A DNA stretch of 64,000 nucleotides from Capra hircus (lineage: Eukaryota; Chordata; Mammalia; Artiodactyla; Bovidae). The stretch's first letter is position 1. Every line of letters starts with the position of its first letter. Made by a program: the position numbers and the translations under genes. Positions 22,362-34,926 of this stretch are shown here, piece after piece. The DNA lies in contig NW_017189763.1 of assembly GCF_001704415.2 (NCBI RefSeq), positions 1-64,000 of the forward strand, read 5' to 3'. The notes beneath the pieces are model-generated. The model did no database searches and was not told the DNA's origin. It worked only from the letters and a program-made list of their open reading frames with translations.

Positions 22362-22823
22362 TAGTAAATCTCCTACATATGAATGAGTTCTGTTCTGAGA
22401 GTACATTCATAAGTCCAATTTGTTTATAAGTCCTACAAAGTTAACCTAGGTACCCAAATAAAACAATCAGCTATATATTATGTACTATAATAGTTTTATA
22501 ATACTTTTCATACAAATAATACATAAAAAACAGATACACAAAAGCATTTTCAAACTTACAGTACAGTACCTTGAAATGTACAGTATTACCAGCTGCATCA
22601 CCATTGTTTTTATGCTTGCTTCAGACATCCTGAAACTTGAAATAAAAATATTATACTCTATACAGTACTGTATAGTAAAGTACATCACAGCAAAACCACT
22701 TGTAGAGGATGCAAACACATGACAGTATACCAGACACATAAATTAAACTACACAATCATGCATACAAATGCATGTTCACATATTTGAATGTTTATAATTT
22801 GAAGTTTCATATGTGGGGGACAG
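22362..22823. mobile_element. TA-flanked DNA transposon, non-autonomous, family uncertain
   Basis: A ~460-bp block interrupting L1 ORF2: the L1 text breaks at 22,361 and resumes at 22,824 with a TA on each side. The ends are imperfect inverted repeats sharing the ACATATGAA core (left at 22,375-22,383, right as TTCATATGT at 22,806-22,814). A TA target and inverted ends are the signature of Tc1/mariner and pogo/Tigger elements. No transposase frame is present. Confidence 0.6.
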
Positions 22824-23247
22824 TAATGTGTTATTGGATTTGGCTTGTGAGTATTTCATTAAGCATGTTTGCATATATGTTCATCAATGATATTTTTCTA
22901 TATTTTCTGTGTGTGGTATCATTATCTGGTTTGGCGGTCAGGGTGATAGTGGCCTCATAAAATGAGCTTGGGAGTATTCCTTCCTCTTAAAAATTTTAGA
23001 ACAGTTTCAGAGGTTAGATGTTTACTCTAAATGCTTGATAAAATTCACCTGGGAAGCCACCCAGTCCTGGTCTTTTGTATATAGAAAGTTTTTAAATTAT
23101 AGTTTCAATTTCATTACTTGTGATTGGTCTTTTAATATTTCTATTTCTTCGTGGTTCAGTCTTGAAAGATGGTATCTTTTTAAGAATTAGTTTATTTCTT
23201 CTAGGTTGTCCATTTTATTTTCATATAGTTGCTTGTAGTAATCTATT

Positions 23248-23438
23248 GTGAAAGTGACGCCACTCAGTCATGTCTGACTCTTTGTGACCCCATGGACTGT
23301 AGCCTACCAAGCTCCTCTGTCCATGGGATTTTCCAGGCAATAGTACTAGAGTAGATTGCCATTCCTGACTCAGGGATCAAACCCGGGTCTCCCGCATTGT
23401 AGACAGACGCTTTACCATCTGAGCCACCAGGGAAGTCC
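23248..23438 (-). mobile_element. Bov-tA SINE
   Basis: Antisense tRNA-derived SINE with the tRNA-like head at the right. Flanked by the 9-bp duplication TAATCTATT at 23,239-23,247 and 23,439-23,447. Confidence 0.9.
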
Positions 23439-23866
23439 TAATCTATTACGGCCAGTTGTATTTATGTGGTTTCTACTGTAACATTTTCATTTCTAATTTA
23501 TTGATTTAAATCACTTCCCTTGTTTTCTTGATGAATCTGCCTAAAGATTTATCAATTTTGTTTATCTTCCTAAAGAAAAACTTCTAAGTTTTTTTTTTTA
23601 TCTTTGCTATTGTTTTATTTGTCTCTATTTCATTTATTTCTGCTCTGATTATTTTGGTTTAATTTCCTCTGCTAACTTTGGCTCTTATTTGTTCTTATAT
23701 ATCTAGTTGCCTCAGGTTTAAGCTTAGGTGGTTTATTTGAGATTTTTCTGTTCATTGAGGTAAGATTGTATTGCTGTAAACTTCCCTTTTAGAACTACTT
23801 CTGCTGCATTCCATAGATATTCATTTGTCTCTAGGTATTTTTTAATTTCCTCTTTGATTTATTCAG

Positions 23867-24495
23867 TAATGGGGAAACAGTGGAAACAGTGTCAGACTTT
23901 ATTTTGGGGGGCTCCAAAATCACTGCAGATGGTGATTGCAGCCATGAAATTAAAAGAAGCTTACTCCTTGGAAGAAAAGTTATGACCAACCTAGATAGCA
24001 TATTCAAAAGCAAAGTCATTAGTTTGCTGACTAAGGTCTGTCAAGTCAAGGCTATGGTTTTTCCTATGGTCATGTATGGATGTGAGTTGGACTGTGAAGA
24101 AGGCTGAGCACTGAAGAATTGATGCTTTTGAACTGTGGTGTTGGAGAAGTGACTCCTGAGAATCCCTTGGACCATAAGGAGATCCAACCAATCCATTCTG
24201 AAGGAAATCAGCCCTGGGATTTCTTTGGAAGGAATGATGCTAAAGCTGAAACTCCAGTACTTTGGCCACCTCATGCAAAGAGTTGATTCATTGGAAAAGA
24301 CTCTGATGCTTCAAGGGGTTGGGGGCAGGAGGAGAAGGGGACAACAGAGGATGAGATGGCTGGATGGCATCACTGACTCGATGGAAGTGAGTCTGAGTGA
24401 ACTATGGGAGTTGGTGATGGATAGGGAGGCCTGGCGTGGTGCGATTCATGGGGTCGCAGAGTCAGACACGACTGAGCGATTGAACTGAACTGAAC
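23867..24495 (+). mobile_element. BovB 3' fragment
   Basis: Begins at the GGGGAAACAGTGGAAACAGT motif and ends with ACTGAACTGAAC. A 5'-truncated copy in the antisense L1, little diverged from the other 3' ends here. Confidence 0.9.
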
Positions 24496-25273
24496 ATATT
24501 GTTTAGTCTCCATGTGTTTGTTAATTTTACAGCTTGTTTTTTTTCTTGTGACTGATTTCTAAACTCATAGCTTTATGGTCAGAAAAGATGCTTCATACTA
24601 GTTCAGTTTGCTGAAATTTACTGATAATTGGTTTATGATCCAAGATGTGATCTATCCTGGAGAATGTTCTGTGCGCCCTGTGCATTTTAGTGATAAGTAT
24701 ATTCTGCTGCTGTCAGACAGAATGTCCTACAAAAATCAAATAGATCTATATGTTCTAATGTATGTATGTTTTAATGTATCCCTTAAGGCTTGTGTTCCTT
24801 ATTAATTTTCTGTCTGGATGATCTGTCTTTCAGTATAAGTGTGGTATTAACCTCCCCACTATTATTGTGTTACTGTTGATTTCCCTAATTATGGCTGTTA
24901 GCATTTGTCTTATATATTGAGGTGCTCCTAAGATTGAGTGCATAGGTATTTACAATTGTTATGTATTGGATTGATTCCCTGATCATTGTGTAATGTCCTT
25001 CCTTGTCTCTTATAAGAGTTTTTATTTAAAAGTCAAACTTGGTCTGATATGAGTGTTGTTACTCCAACTTTCTTTTGATTTCCATTAGTGTGGAATATAT
25101 TTTTCCATTCCCTCACTTTCAGTCTGTACGTGGCCATGGATCAGAAGTGGGTATCTTGTTGGCAGCATATATATGGGTCTTGTTTCTATATTCATTCCTC
25201 CAGTCTATGTCTTTTGGTCAGAACACTTAATCCATTTCCATTTAATGTAACTATTGATATGTATGTTCCTATC

Positions 25274-25520
25274 AGGGCTTCCCAGGTGGTACTACTGGTA
25301 AAGAACTTTTCACATAAATAATACATATTTGTATTACATCCAATGCAAGAGATGTAAGAGAGGTGGATTAAATCCCTGGGTCAGGAAGATCCTCTGGAGG
25401 AGGGCATGACAACCCACTCTATTATTCTTGCCCAGAGAATCCCATGGACAGAGGAGCCTGGTAGCTATAGTCCATAACATTGCAAAGAGTTGGACACAAC
25501 TGAAGCAACTTAGCATGCAT
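25274..25520 (+). mobile_element. Bov-tA SINE
   Basis: Sense orientation: the GGCTTCCCAGGTGG head at 25,278, the core with CCTGGTAG, then the GAGTTGGACACAACTGAAGC tail and a short CA-rich end. An AT-rich segment near 25,310-25,340 disturbs the tRNA-like part. Confidence 0.85.
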
Positions 25521-25821
25521 ACACACACATGTTACTATTGCCATTTTCTTAAATACTTTAAGTTTGTTTTCATAGGTCTTTCTTCTTCCCTTCCATTTTT
25601 GTTCTCTTCTTTTGTGTTTCTCGTCTAGAGAAGTTCCTTTAGCAATTGTTGTAAAGCTGGTTTGGTGGTGCTGAATTCTCTTAGCTTTTGCTTATCTGTA
25701 AAGCTTTTGATTTCTCTGCTGAATCATGCTCTATCTTTGCTGGATAGAGTATTTTTGGTTGTAGGTTTTTAAATATATATCATACAATTCCCCTCTTGCC
25801 TACAGAGTTCTTGCTGAAAAA

Positions 25822-26190
25822 TCAGCTGATAACCATATGGGAATTCTCTTGTATGTTATTCATTGTTTTTCCCTTGCTGATTTTAATATTTTTGTATCTA
25901 ATTTTGTTAGTTTGATTAGTATGTGTCTTAGCATGTTTCTCCTTGGATTTATCCTGTATAGGATTCTGCACATCCTGGACTTGGTTGACTATTTTCCTTC
26001 CCATTTTAGGGAAGTTTTCAACTATAACCTCTTCAAATATTTTCTTAGACCCTTTCTCTTTCTCTTCTCCTTCTGGAACTCCAATAATGTGAATGTTGGT
26101 ATGTTTAATGTTGTCTTGGAGGTCTCTAAGATTTTCCTTATTTCTTTTCTTTTTTTTTTCTTTATTCTGCTCTGCAGCAGTTACTTCCAC
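25822..26190 (-). pseudogene. L1 ORF1 fragment
   Basis: Encodes the L1 ORF1 protein segment with the LRDLQDNIKHTNIHIIGVPE motif that opens the RNA-binding RRM-like domain. In the family ORF1p is a trimeric RNA chaperone of the L1 particle. 122 codons remain out of a usual ~330-340, and the frame ends early on both sides. Confidence 0.8.
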
Positions 26191-26939
26191 AATTCTCTCT
26201 TCCAGCTCACTTATTCAGTTTTCTGCTGTTGATTCCTTCTAGTGTGTTGTTCATCAGCTATTGTGTTGTTCATCAGTGTTTTGTGTTTTAGTTCTTCTAG
26301 GCCTTTGGTAACATATATTTTATCTTCTCCCTCAGTTCCTTCATTCTACTTCAGATATCTAGGATCATCTTAACTACCATTACTTTGAATTTTTTTTCAG
26401 GTAGATTGCCTCTCTCCTCTTCATTTCAATGGTCTTATAGGTTTTTCCTTCATCCTTAATCTGCAACTTATTCCTCTGTCATCTCATTTTGTCTTACTTT
26501 TTATGCGGTTTCCTGTGTGCAGGCTGCAGTGTCATTGTTCCCTTTGCTTCTCACGTCTTCCCCCTGGTGGATGAAATTGGTCCGGGGCTTATGTAGACTT
26601 TCTGGATGGAGAGAACAGTACCTGTGCTCTGGTTGGTGGAGCTAAGTCTTGTCCCTCTGGTGGGCAGAGCAATGTCAAAGGAGTGTTTTTAGAGTTTCAG
26701 AGCTTTGAGCTTCAGGCAGCCTGTTTGCTAATGCATGGGGCTATGTTCCTGTCCTGCTGATTGTTTAGCCTAGGGCATCTAGCAATGGAACTTGCAAGCT
26801 GTTAGGTGGAGCTGGTACCTGGTCCCCAAATGGGGACCTCTGGCAGAGCTCTTGCCAGTTAATATTTCCTGGGGACTAAAATTCTCTGGTGATCCAGTGG
26901 ACAGGATCGGCAGTCCCACCATGAAAGCTCTGGGTTGAC

Positions 26940-27340
26940 TGCCAGCTGGTTAACCAAAAAACCACAAGCTACACAGCATGGCCAGAAAAAGGAAAGGAAA
27001 ACTGACAAACACAAACCAAGGTAAACAATAAAAACAAAAACCAAAGAAAAACACAAAGAAAACAAACAAACAAACAAACAAACAAAGGAAAACAACCAAA
27101 GAGAAAGAACCCCCACAAACCAAAAGAAACAATAAAAACAAAACTAACAAAAACCAAAACAACAAAAAAGAAAACAAAAAATTAACATGCAAAAATGACC
27201 ATGTAACAAAAATGAAAACAAAACTAAAATGAAAGACAACAAAAACAGTAAATAAATAAGTAAATGAAAATAGACAAATAAAAATGTAATTTAAAAATTA
27301 AGAAATTAAAATAATAAAATCAATATAAAACAATTCCCTG
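26940..27340. repeat. A/AAAC-rich low-complexity block in an L1 5' UTR
   Basis: About 400 bases with strong A bias on the plus strand, including six AAAC units at about 27,060-27,086. The hydrophobic minus-strand frames across it (mostly Phe, Leu, Val, Cys) are a result of the T-rich composition and are not treated as genes. Confidence 0.7.
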
Positions 27341-27483
27341 AGGACTTTGCTATCACTGTCTGCTCCCACAGTTAACTGCAGTCAACCCCCACCATTCCAG
27401 GAAGCCCTCCAAGACCTCTAGACAGGTTTCTGGGCCCACTGTGGGCACTATGGGATTAGTTCAGACTCTGACCTGGTCCATTT

Positions 27484-30385
27484 CACATGTGTTGTTTATG
27501 CTCAGTCTCTAAGTCATTTCTGACCCTTTGTAACACTATGGACAGCAGCATGTCAGGGTTCCCTATCCTTCACTATCTCCTAGAGTTTGCTTAAATTCAT
27601 GTCCATTAAAGTAATTAATGCTATCTAACCATCTCATCCTCTTCCACCCTCTTCTTCTTTTGCCCTCAATCTTTCCCAGCATCAGGATCTTTTCCACTGA
27701 GTCAGCTCTTCTCTTCAGGTGGCCAAAATATTGGAGATTCAGCTTCAGCATCAGTCTTTGCAATGAATATTAAAGGTTGATTTCCTTTAGGATTGACTGG
27801 TTTGTTCTCCTTGCAGTCTCTGAAGAGACTCTCAAGAGTCTTCTCCAGCACCACAATTTAAAAGCATCAGTCTTTGGTGCTCAGCCTTCTTTATGGTCCA
27901 ACTCTCACATCTGTACATGACTACTAGAAAAAACATAGCTTTGACTATATGAAACATTGTTGACAAAATGATGTCTTTGCTTTTTAATATGCTGTCTATG
28001 GTTATCATAGCTTTCTTTTGAAGGAGTAGGCCTCTTTTAATTTCATAACTACAGTCACTGTCAACAGTGATTTTGAGCCCAAGAAAATAAAACCTGTCAC
28101 TGCTTTCAATTTTCTCCTTCTATGTGTCATGAGGTGATTGAACTGGATGCCATGATCTTAGTTTTTTGAATGTTGAGTTTTAAGCCAACTTTTTCACTCT
28201 CCTTTTTCACCTTCATCAAGAGGCACTTGAGCTCCTCTTCACTTTTTATCATTAGAGTGAAGATTTTTTCCATCTCTTTAAGAATTTTCCACAATTTGTT
28301 TTCATCCACACAAAGGCTTTAATGAGGAAGAAGTAGTTTTTTTGGAATTCCCTTGCTTTCTCTATAATCCATCGATTGTTGGCAATTTGATCTTTGATTG
28401 CTCTGCCTTTCCTAAATCCAGCTTGTACATCTGAAAATTCATGGTTAATATATTGCTGAAGCCTATCTTGAAGGATTTTGAGCATAACCATACTAGCATG
28501 CAAAATGAACACAATTGTACAGTAGTCTGAACATTCTTTGGCATTGTCCTTCTTTGGGATTGGAATGAAAACTGATCTTTTCCAGTCTTATAGCCAGTGT
28601 TGAGTTTTCCTAATTTGCTGGCATATTGAATACAACACTTTAACTGGATCATTGAAAACGCATCATATTTTAGGCTTTGAAATAGCTCAGCTGGAATTCT
28701 ACCACCGCCAGTAGCTTTGTTTGTAGTAATACTTCCTAAGGTCCATTTCACTTCATACTCCTGGATGTATGGTTCTAGGTCAGTAACCACACCATTGTGA
28801 TTATCCAGATCATTAAGACCTTTTTTTATAGCTCTTCTGTGTATTCTTGCCACCTCTTCTTAATCTCTTCTGTTTCTCTCAGGTTTTCACCATTTCTCTC
28901 CTTTATCATGCCCATCCTTGAATGAAATATTTCCTTGATCTCTCCAGTTTCATTGAAGAGAGCTCTACTTTTTCTCTTCCTCTCCTTCTTTGCACTGTTC
29001 ATTTGAGAAATCCTTCTTTCCTCTCATTGCTATTCTCTGGAACTCCACATTCAGTTAGGCATATATTTCCATTTCTTCCTTGCTTTTCACTTTTATTCTT
29101 TCTTCAGCTATTTTTAAAGTCTTCTCAGACAACCATTTTTTCCTGTCATTTCTTTTTCTTTGGGATGGTTTTGGTCACTGCCTCCTGTATAGTGTTATGA
29201 ACTTTTGTCTACAGGTTTTCTTGACTGTATAGAGCCTCTCCAACTTTGGCTGCAAAGAGCATAATCAATATTATTTTAGTACTTACAATATGATGATGTC
29301 CATGTGTAGTGTCATCTCTTGTGTTGTTTGAAAAGTGTTTGCTATGACCAGCATGTTCTCTTGACAAAACCCTTGTTGTTAGCCTTTGCACGGCTTCATT
29401 TTTTGAAGAGGCTGGGGCTGGGTGCTAAAAAGAAAGGTTAGGATAGCAGACTCCTGGAGAGAACTGCTTCTGTCTGTGTGCAGATGACCTGAGGGGACAG
29501 GAGTGTGGGGTTCCACAGGCAGGAATGCTCCTGGAGGAAGCACAATCTTCCTAAGGCTAAATTTGACTATTATTCTGGGAATCATTTGACTCTCTACTTT
29601 TTCATTCCAATCCCTGATGATGAAAAAAGGCATTTCTTTTTTGGTATTATTTCTAGGTTTTGTAGGTTTTCACAGAACCAGTCAACTTCAGCTTCTTCAG
29701 CAATGGTGGTTGTAGCATAGATTTAGACTTAGATGTTGGCTGATTTGCTTTGGAAGCAAACCAAGATCATTCTATCATTTCTGAGATTGCACCCAAGTAC
29801 TTTGTTTCAGACTCTTTTGCTGACAATGAGGGCTACTCCATTTCTTCTAAGGGATTCTTGACCACAGTAGTAGATATAATGGTTAAAATTAAATTTTCCC
29901 ATTCCCATCTATTTTAGTTCACTGATTCCTAAGATGCTGACGTTCAATCCTGCTTGACCATGTTCGAATTACCTTGACTCATGTACCTAACATTCCAGGT
30001 TCTTATGCAATGTTTTTCTTTACAGCATTGGAATTTATTTCACCACCAGACACATCCAAAACTGAGCACTATTTCTGCTTTCACCCAGCTGCTTCATTCT
30101 CTGTGGAGCTTATTGCCCTCTGCTCTTCCCGAGTAGTGTATTGGATACTTTCTGACCTGGGGGAGCTCATCTTCTAGTGTCTTTTTTTTTTTTTTTTTTT
30201 TTTGCCTTTTCATAATGTTCATGGAGTTCTTGTGGCAAGAATACTTGAGTGATTTGCCATTGCCTTCTCCAGTAGACCATGTTTTGTCAGAACTCTTTAC
30301 TGATTCATCCATCTTAGATAGCCCTGCATAGCATGGCTCATAGCTTCAATGAGTTATGCAAGTGCCTTCTACATGACAAGGCTGT
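27484..30385 (-). mobile_element. Diverged BovB LINE, interrupted by a templated fragment
   Basis: Antisense BovB, clearly more diverged than the others: 3' end near 27,484, RT fragments at 28,127-28,853 (NKATGG and QAGFRKG-like motifs), endonuclease remnants between 29,200 and 29,900, and 5' UTR to about 30,385. Segments are missing compared with other copies. A 145-bp piece of L1 5' UTR sits inside at 29,408-29,552. A 23-T run interrupts the 5' UTR near 30,181-30,203. Confidence 0.85.
29408..29552 (-). repeat. Left arm of a 145-bp inverted duplication
   Basis: Matches the reverse complement of 30,896-31,040 with two mismatches. It lies between BovB endonuclease sequences, where intact copies have only about ten bases. 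Confidence 0.93.
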
Positions 30386-31475
30386 CATCCATGAAGGGGA
30401 CTCTCATGTGTATATACCCACAAATTCTACAGCTGCTACAGCTATACTGGTTTCAGGTTGGGAGCCCTCATTGTCCATTGAGTCATTCTGCATGTGTTGG
30501 ACTTATCAGGTTAATAATGTAGGGTTAGTCCATGGCTTGTGCATCTGCACGAAAATTTCAGTTCCTTTTCCTTAGTTGCACAATCCCAGAGGCTCAGCTT
30601 TAGTTTAAGCTCCACCTCTGCATGTGGGTCGCCCTCAGGCCTTCCCAAGCAAGAAAGGGCAACGGCAGCAACTCAGTGGGACATGCTTGCTCATTTAGAT
30701 GGAAGGGGTCGGAAACAGTGATTGATTGGAGGATGCATATTCGCTCAGGTAGGAGAGGAATAATGCAACCATGCACACTAGTCCTTTGGAGGTCTTTTCT
30801 AGTGCCTGCAGTGGCAGGGGTTGGCATGTGGGAAGCGAGGTCTCAATAGCAGCCCCACAGCTTGCTCACCACTCAACAATGGCATCTTGCTTCCAAGGAA
30901 GATTGTGCTTCCTCCAGGAGCATTCCTGCCTGTGGAACCCCACAATCCTGTCCCCTCAGGTCATCTGCACACAGACAGAAGCAGTTCTCTCCAGGAGTCT
31001 GCTATCCTAACCTTACTTTTTAGCACCCAGCCCCAGCCTCTACACACATTGGCTGATACCCGTCTCAGGCTGGGGTGTGCAGGGCTGTGTTACAGACAGT
31101 GCATGCACATCTCACTCTGTCTTACCTGCCACAGAACTGGTGTTAATCTTCTGATAGCCCCAAAGCATCCCACCTGTTTCAGCATATTTCACTGACAGTG
31201 AGGGCCCCCCCCTGGGTGCAGTAACTTCTACTCTCCTTCAGTTTACACCCAAGGGCATGGGTCCTATCCTGTTTCCTCTTTTTTTCCCTTTCTCTCCTTC
31301 ATCCTACCCCATTATGTAGGGATCTTTTCTTGTCCTTCTATGTGTCCAAGATCCTCTGCCATTGTTCAGCAGGTGCTCTGTGCAAATAGTTTTACTTGTA
31401 GAGTACTGTTGATGTACTTGTGGTGAGAAATGAACACTTGATTTTCCTATCCTGCCATTTTGACTGCTCTTCTGG
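30386..31475 (-). mobile_element. Antisense L1 5' UTR
   Basis: GC-richer sequence ending at about 31,475. On the minus strand it starts near the AGCAGTCAAAATGGCAGG motif, which resembles the 5' end of an L1. No ORF1 or ORF2 follows, because the diverged BovB starts at 30,385. The subfamily is uncertain. Confidence 0.55.
30896..31040 (+). repeat. Right arm of the 145-bp inverted duplication (source copy)
   Basis: Lies inside the antisense L1 5' UTR and appears continuous with it, so it is probably the donor of the inverted copy at 29,408-29,552. Confidence 0.93.
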
Positions 31476-32099
31476 AATGCTTGATAAAAATATTCATTGC
31501 AAGGCCCTCCCATATAAATGCTAATTCTGTTGGACTTAAGTACTGGTTGGCCATCTGCACTTTTAAAAAAAACTTATTAGTTGATTTTCAAGTACATAAC
31601 CAGTTAAAAATTCTGCTTCTAAAATATCTATATAATACAACTATGAAAAGAAGCAACACCCAAAGGACAAGCAAGGGCCATTCATTCTGAGTTTACTATA
31701 GCAAGGGAGTCAAACAACAACACTTGAAGTTGGCAAAGAATTAAAGACATACAGAAGAGTGAGAAAGTTTTATAGTGAAAAATGAAAAGGCTTCAGGAAT
31801 ACTCTAATTGTAGGTTGTGGGCATAGGGAAGCTGAAGGCAAGCTAGCTAGAAGTGAGACATCATATGTGATTGATTCAAGGATCATATTTGGTTTCTCTG
31901 TTTTGTCTTAAGTGGGAAATAGAAGCAAAAATTTGGGAAGCTGAAAAATATTGAGCAAGTCTTGACCATTCTGAGCCAAGTGCTACAGGGGCTGTAGTTT
32001 GGCTTCCTGATCTGTTGCTACAGAGATCTTGCTGTTGTCCATTAGCATAGTCAGTCTCAACAGATGGCAAACTAAAGAGGACTGACTTTACATAGTTGT
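31476..32099. other. Low-copy sequence, no gene seen
   Basis: About 620 AT-rich bases without a long open frame or a repeat I can name. Confidence 0.5.
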
Positions 32100-32384
32100 T
32101 GGTGTTCACTTGCTAAGTCACTAAATTGTGTCTGATTCTTTGCAACCCCATGGACTGCAGCATGCCAGGCTTCCTTCTTCTTCAGCAACTCCCAGAGCCT
32201 GCTCAAACTTATGTCCATTGAGTGAGTGATGCCATCCAACCATTTCATCCTCTGTTTCCCTCAGTCTTTGCCAGCATCAGAGTCTTTTCTAATGAGTTGG
32301 CTCTTTGCATCAGGTGACCAAAGTACTAGAGCTTCAGCTTCAGCATCAGTCCTTCCAATAAATATTCAGGGTTGATTTCCTTTT
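32100..32384 (-). mobile_element. BovB 3' fragment, diverged
   Basis: Antisense BovB 3' end of the older type, starting near the TTGCTAAGTCACT motif. It resembles the 3' end at 27,484-27,790. It adjoins L1 ORF2. Confidence 0.8.
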
Positions 32385-33161
32385 GCTGTAAATTTCCCTC
32401 TTAGAACTGCTTTTGCTGAATCCCATAGGTTTTCAGTTGTTTTGTTTTCATTGTCATTTGTTTCTAGGAATCTTTGATTTCCATTCTTATTTATTCAGTA
32501 ACCTCTTCATTATTTAGTAATGTACTGTCTGATCTCCATGACAGTGTTTTTTGCAGTTTTTACCCTGTAGTTGATATCTAGTCTCATACCGGTGTGATCA
32601 GAGAAAATATTTGATATGGTTTCAATTTTCTTAAATTTACTGAGGCTTGATTTGTGGCCCAAGATGTGGCCTATCTTGGAGAATGTTCCATGTGCACTTG
32701 AGAAGAAAGTGTGTTCTTGTGCATTTGGATGGAAAGTCCCAAAAATATCAATTGGGTCCATTTGGTCTAATGTTTCATTTAAGGTTTCTGCTTCCTTACT
32801 GATTCTCTGTTTTGATGATCTGTCCATTAGTGTAAGCGGGGTGTTAAAATCCCCTACTATTATTGTCTTACTGTTGATTTTCCCTCTTATTCCTGTTAGT
32901 GTTTGCCTTATGTATTGGGGTGCTCATATGTTGGATGCATATTCACAATTGTTATATCTTTTCTTGGATTGATCCTTTGATCATTATGTAATGCCCTTCT
33001 TTGCCTCTTATAATAGTCTTTATTTTAAAGTCTATTTTATCTGAAATAAGGAATGCCACTCCAGCTTTCTTTTGGTTTCCATTCACATGGAAAATATTTT
33101 CCCATCCTTTTACTTTCAGTCTGTATGTGTATCTAGGTCTGTAGTGGATCTCTTGCAAGCA

Positions 33162-33162
<1 letters not shown>

Positions 33163-33199
<37 letters not shown>

Positions 33200-33226
33200 T
33201 TTATTTATTTATTTATTTATTTATTT
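33163..33226. repeat. TA and TTTA microsatellite
   Basis: About 17 TA units (33,163-33,196) followed by a TTTA array (33,201-33,226) inside L1 ORF2. Confidence 0.95.
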
Positions 33227-33650
33227 TACTGTGTCCATTCAGCCAATCTGTATCTTTTGGTTGGTGCATTTAATCCATTTACATTTAAAGTAATTATTGA
33301 TATATGTGTTCCTATTGGCATTTTCTTAATTATTTGGTGTTTGTTTTTGTAAGTCTTTCCTTTCTCTTGTGTTTACTGGTTATGTAAGTCCCTTTAGTAT
33401 TTGTTATAAGGCTGGTTTGGTGGTGCTAAATTCTCTTAAATTTGCTTGTCTGGGAAGCTTTTGATTTCTCCATCAATTTTGCTAAATAAGTAATCTTGGT
33501 TGTAGATTTTTTTCTTTCAGTGCTTTGAATAAATCCTGCCACTCCCCTCTGGCCTGCAGAGTTTCTCCTGAATGATCCACTGTTAATCATGGATTTTTCC
33601 TTGTATGTTTCTTGTTTTTCCCTTGCTGTTATTAATACTTTGTGTTTAAT

Positions 33651-34926
33651 TGTCGGGAGCCAGCACGGGAGATCCCACCCATGACAAGGTCATGCAGAGA
33701 GGCCTGAAGGGCAAGGTGAGTCAGGTCTCGAGGGGTCCTCTGTTTGAGCATCTACCCCCAAACCAAAATCTGTCTGTTTACTCTCTGCTATACTATACTC
33801 TTCTGACATTACCACCTTTTCTCTGGAAAGAGTTAATTCAGAGCTCCAGTTAACAGTCTCCTGCATATAAAAAGAATGTCTCAGCTTAAGCCCTTTTGAT
33901 GGCTTTCTAACTTATCTGACTGGTCTGCTTTACAACTTGTGAATTGTTTACAGCCCCCAACTGTGAGAGGCACGAAGCTCAAAACATCTTAAAGATATAG
34001 AGCCTTTTAGAGTTAAGAAATAGTTTGGTGAAGAGTTTGTTGAGTTAATGTTTGCTGCCAGGCCTCCATATTCTTTATCTTTTAGGCACCTGGGAGGATA
34101 TTAATCAATGTAATCAGGATGCAGAAATAGGAATATTGTAGTTTTGATGTTAGCAATGCTAGACTTTTGAGTTAATTAATTTTCTCTTTGTTATAAATCA
34201 CTGTACTCCTTTTTCCTTGTTATAAATTGTTGTATCCTTGCTATGTGCTTTATTTAGTGCTTTCTGAGAGTGGCACCAGACTTTGGGAAGGACAACATTT
34301 TTAGGGCAAATAAGTCTTCTGGTTGACAAACACTTATCAGAAAAGGGTCGAAAAATGTTAATTGGCCTTCTGGCCAGAAGATGATATAAATCACCTAAGA
34401 TGTGTATAGGACTAAGTATGCAGAGAGAAAGCCTGGTCTCAATAAGAGTCAGGGCTGCTGATGCTGCATAATTTTGTATTATCCATTGATCTCTATGTAA
34501 AATCAAAAGGTATATAAGGCCTTTCTGGACAATGGGGGGGGGGCAGTCATTGGAAAGACTGGTTTCCCCCGTGTCTTCTTTTCTTACTCTATTTTCTGGC
34601 TGAATTCCCATCTGGGGCATGGAGGCTCGCCATGTCTACTTACTTGCCCCGTCTTCTAAGATCCACACAAGAGGGAGCCCAAGGCGGGGCACCCCCCACT
34701 ATTCAAGAGGACGCCGGTGGCCTAATGTAGATGGTGCAAATTCCTTGTCTTGGAACTTTATTGGTTTTCCACATAAACCAAGTTGTTCAGCCTCTTTTCT
34801 CCACTTAATATTCCTACTATACTATTTCTTCCTAATTTCTTTTATATTTCTAAATAAATACGTTTTTCCTTGCCACAATGTCCCCACTTCGAATTATCCT
34901 GGATCCACCGGGGCTAGACCCTGGCA
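33651..34926 (+). mobile_element. Solo LTR, same family as copy 1 (copy 2)
   Basis: 1276 bp from TGTCGGGAGCCAGCACGGGA to GGGGCTAGACCCTGGCA. The 6-bp flanks are TTTAAT (33,645-33,650) and GTTAAT (34,927-34,932), matching at 5 of 6. A TATA box lies at 34,511-34,517 and AATAAA near 34,854. A G-run of 8-9 bases sits near 34,535. No internal viral genes. Confidence 0.85.

Larger units (their letters stand above)
15959..27480 (-). mobile_element. Near full-length antisense L1, broken by six insertions
   Basis: From left to right on the plus strand: 3' UTR (15,959-16,300), ORF2 (RT and endonuclease parts, 16,300-25,600), ORF1 (about 25,600-26,500) and an A-rich 5' UTR (26,500-27,480). Insertions: BovB 17,748-18,292, BovB 18,308-21,872, a TA-flanked DNA transposon 22,362-22,823, a SINE 23,248-23,438, BovB 23,867-24,495, and a SINE near 25,274-25,520. 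All frames carry many stops. It is an older L1 than the one at the window end. Confidence 0.85.

Noticed and set aside
26859..27192. Overlapping minus-strand frames encoding very hydrophobic Phe/Leu/Val-rich peptides
   Set aside because: They arise from an A-rich block read on the opposite strand (TTT and GTT codons). No start context, and three frames give the same composition.
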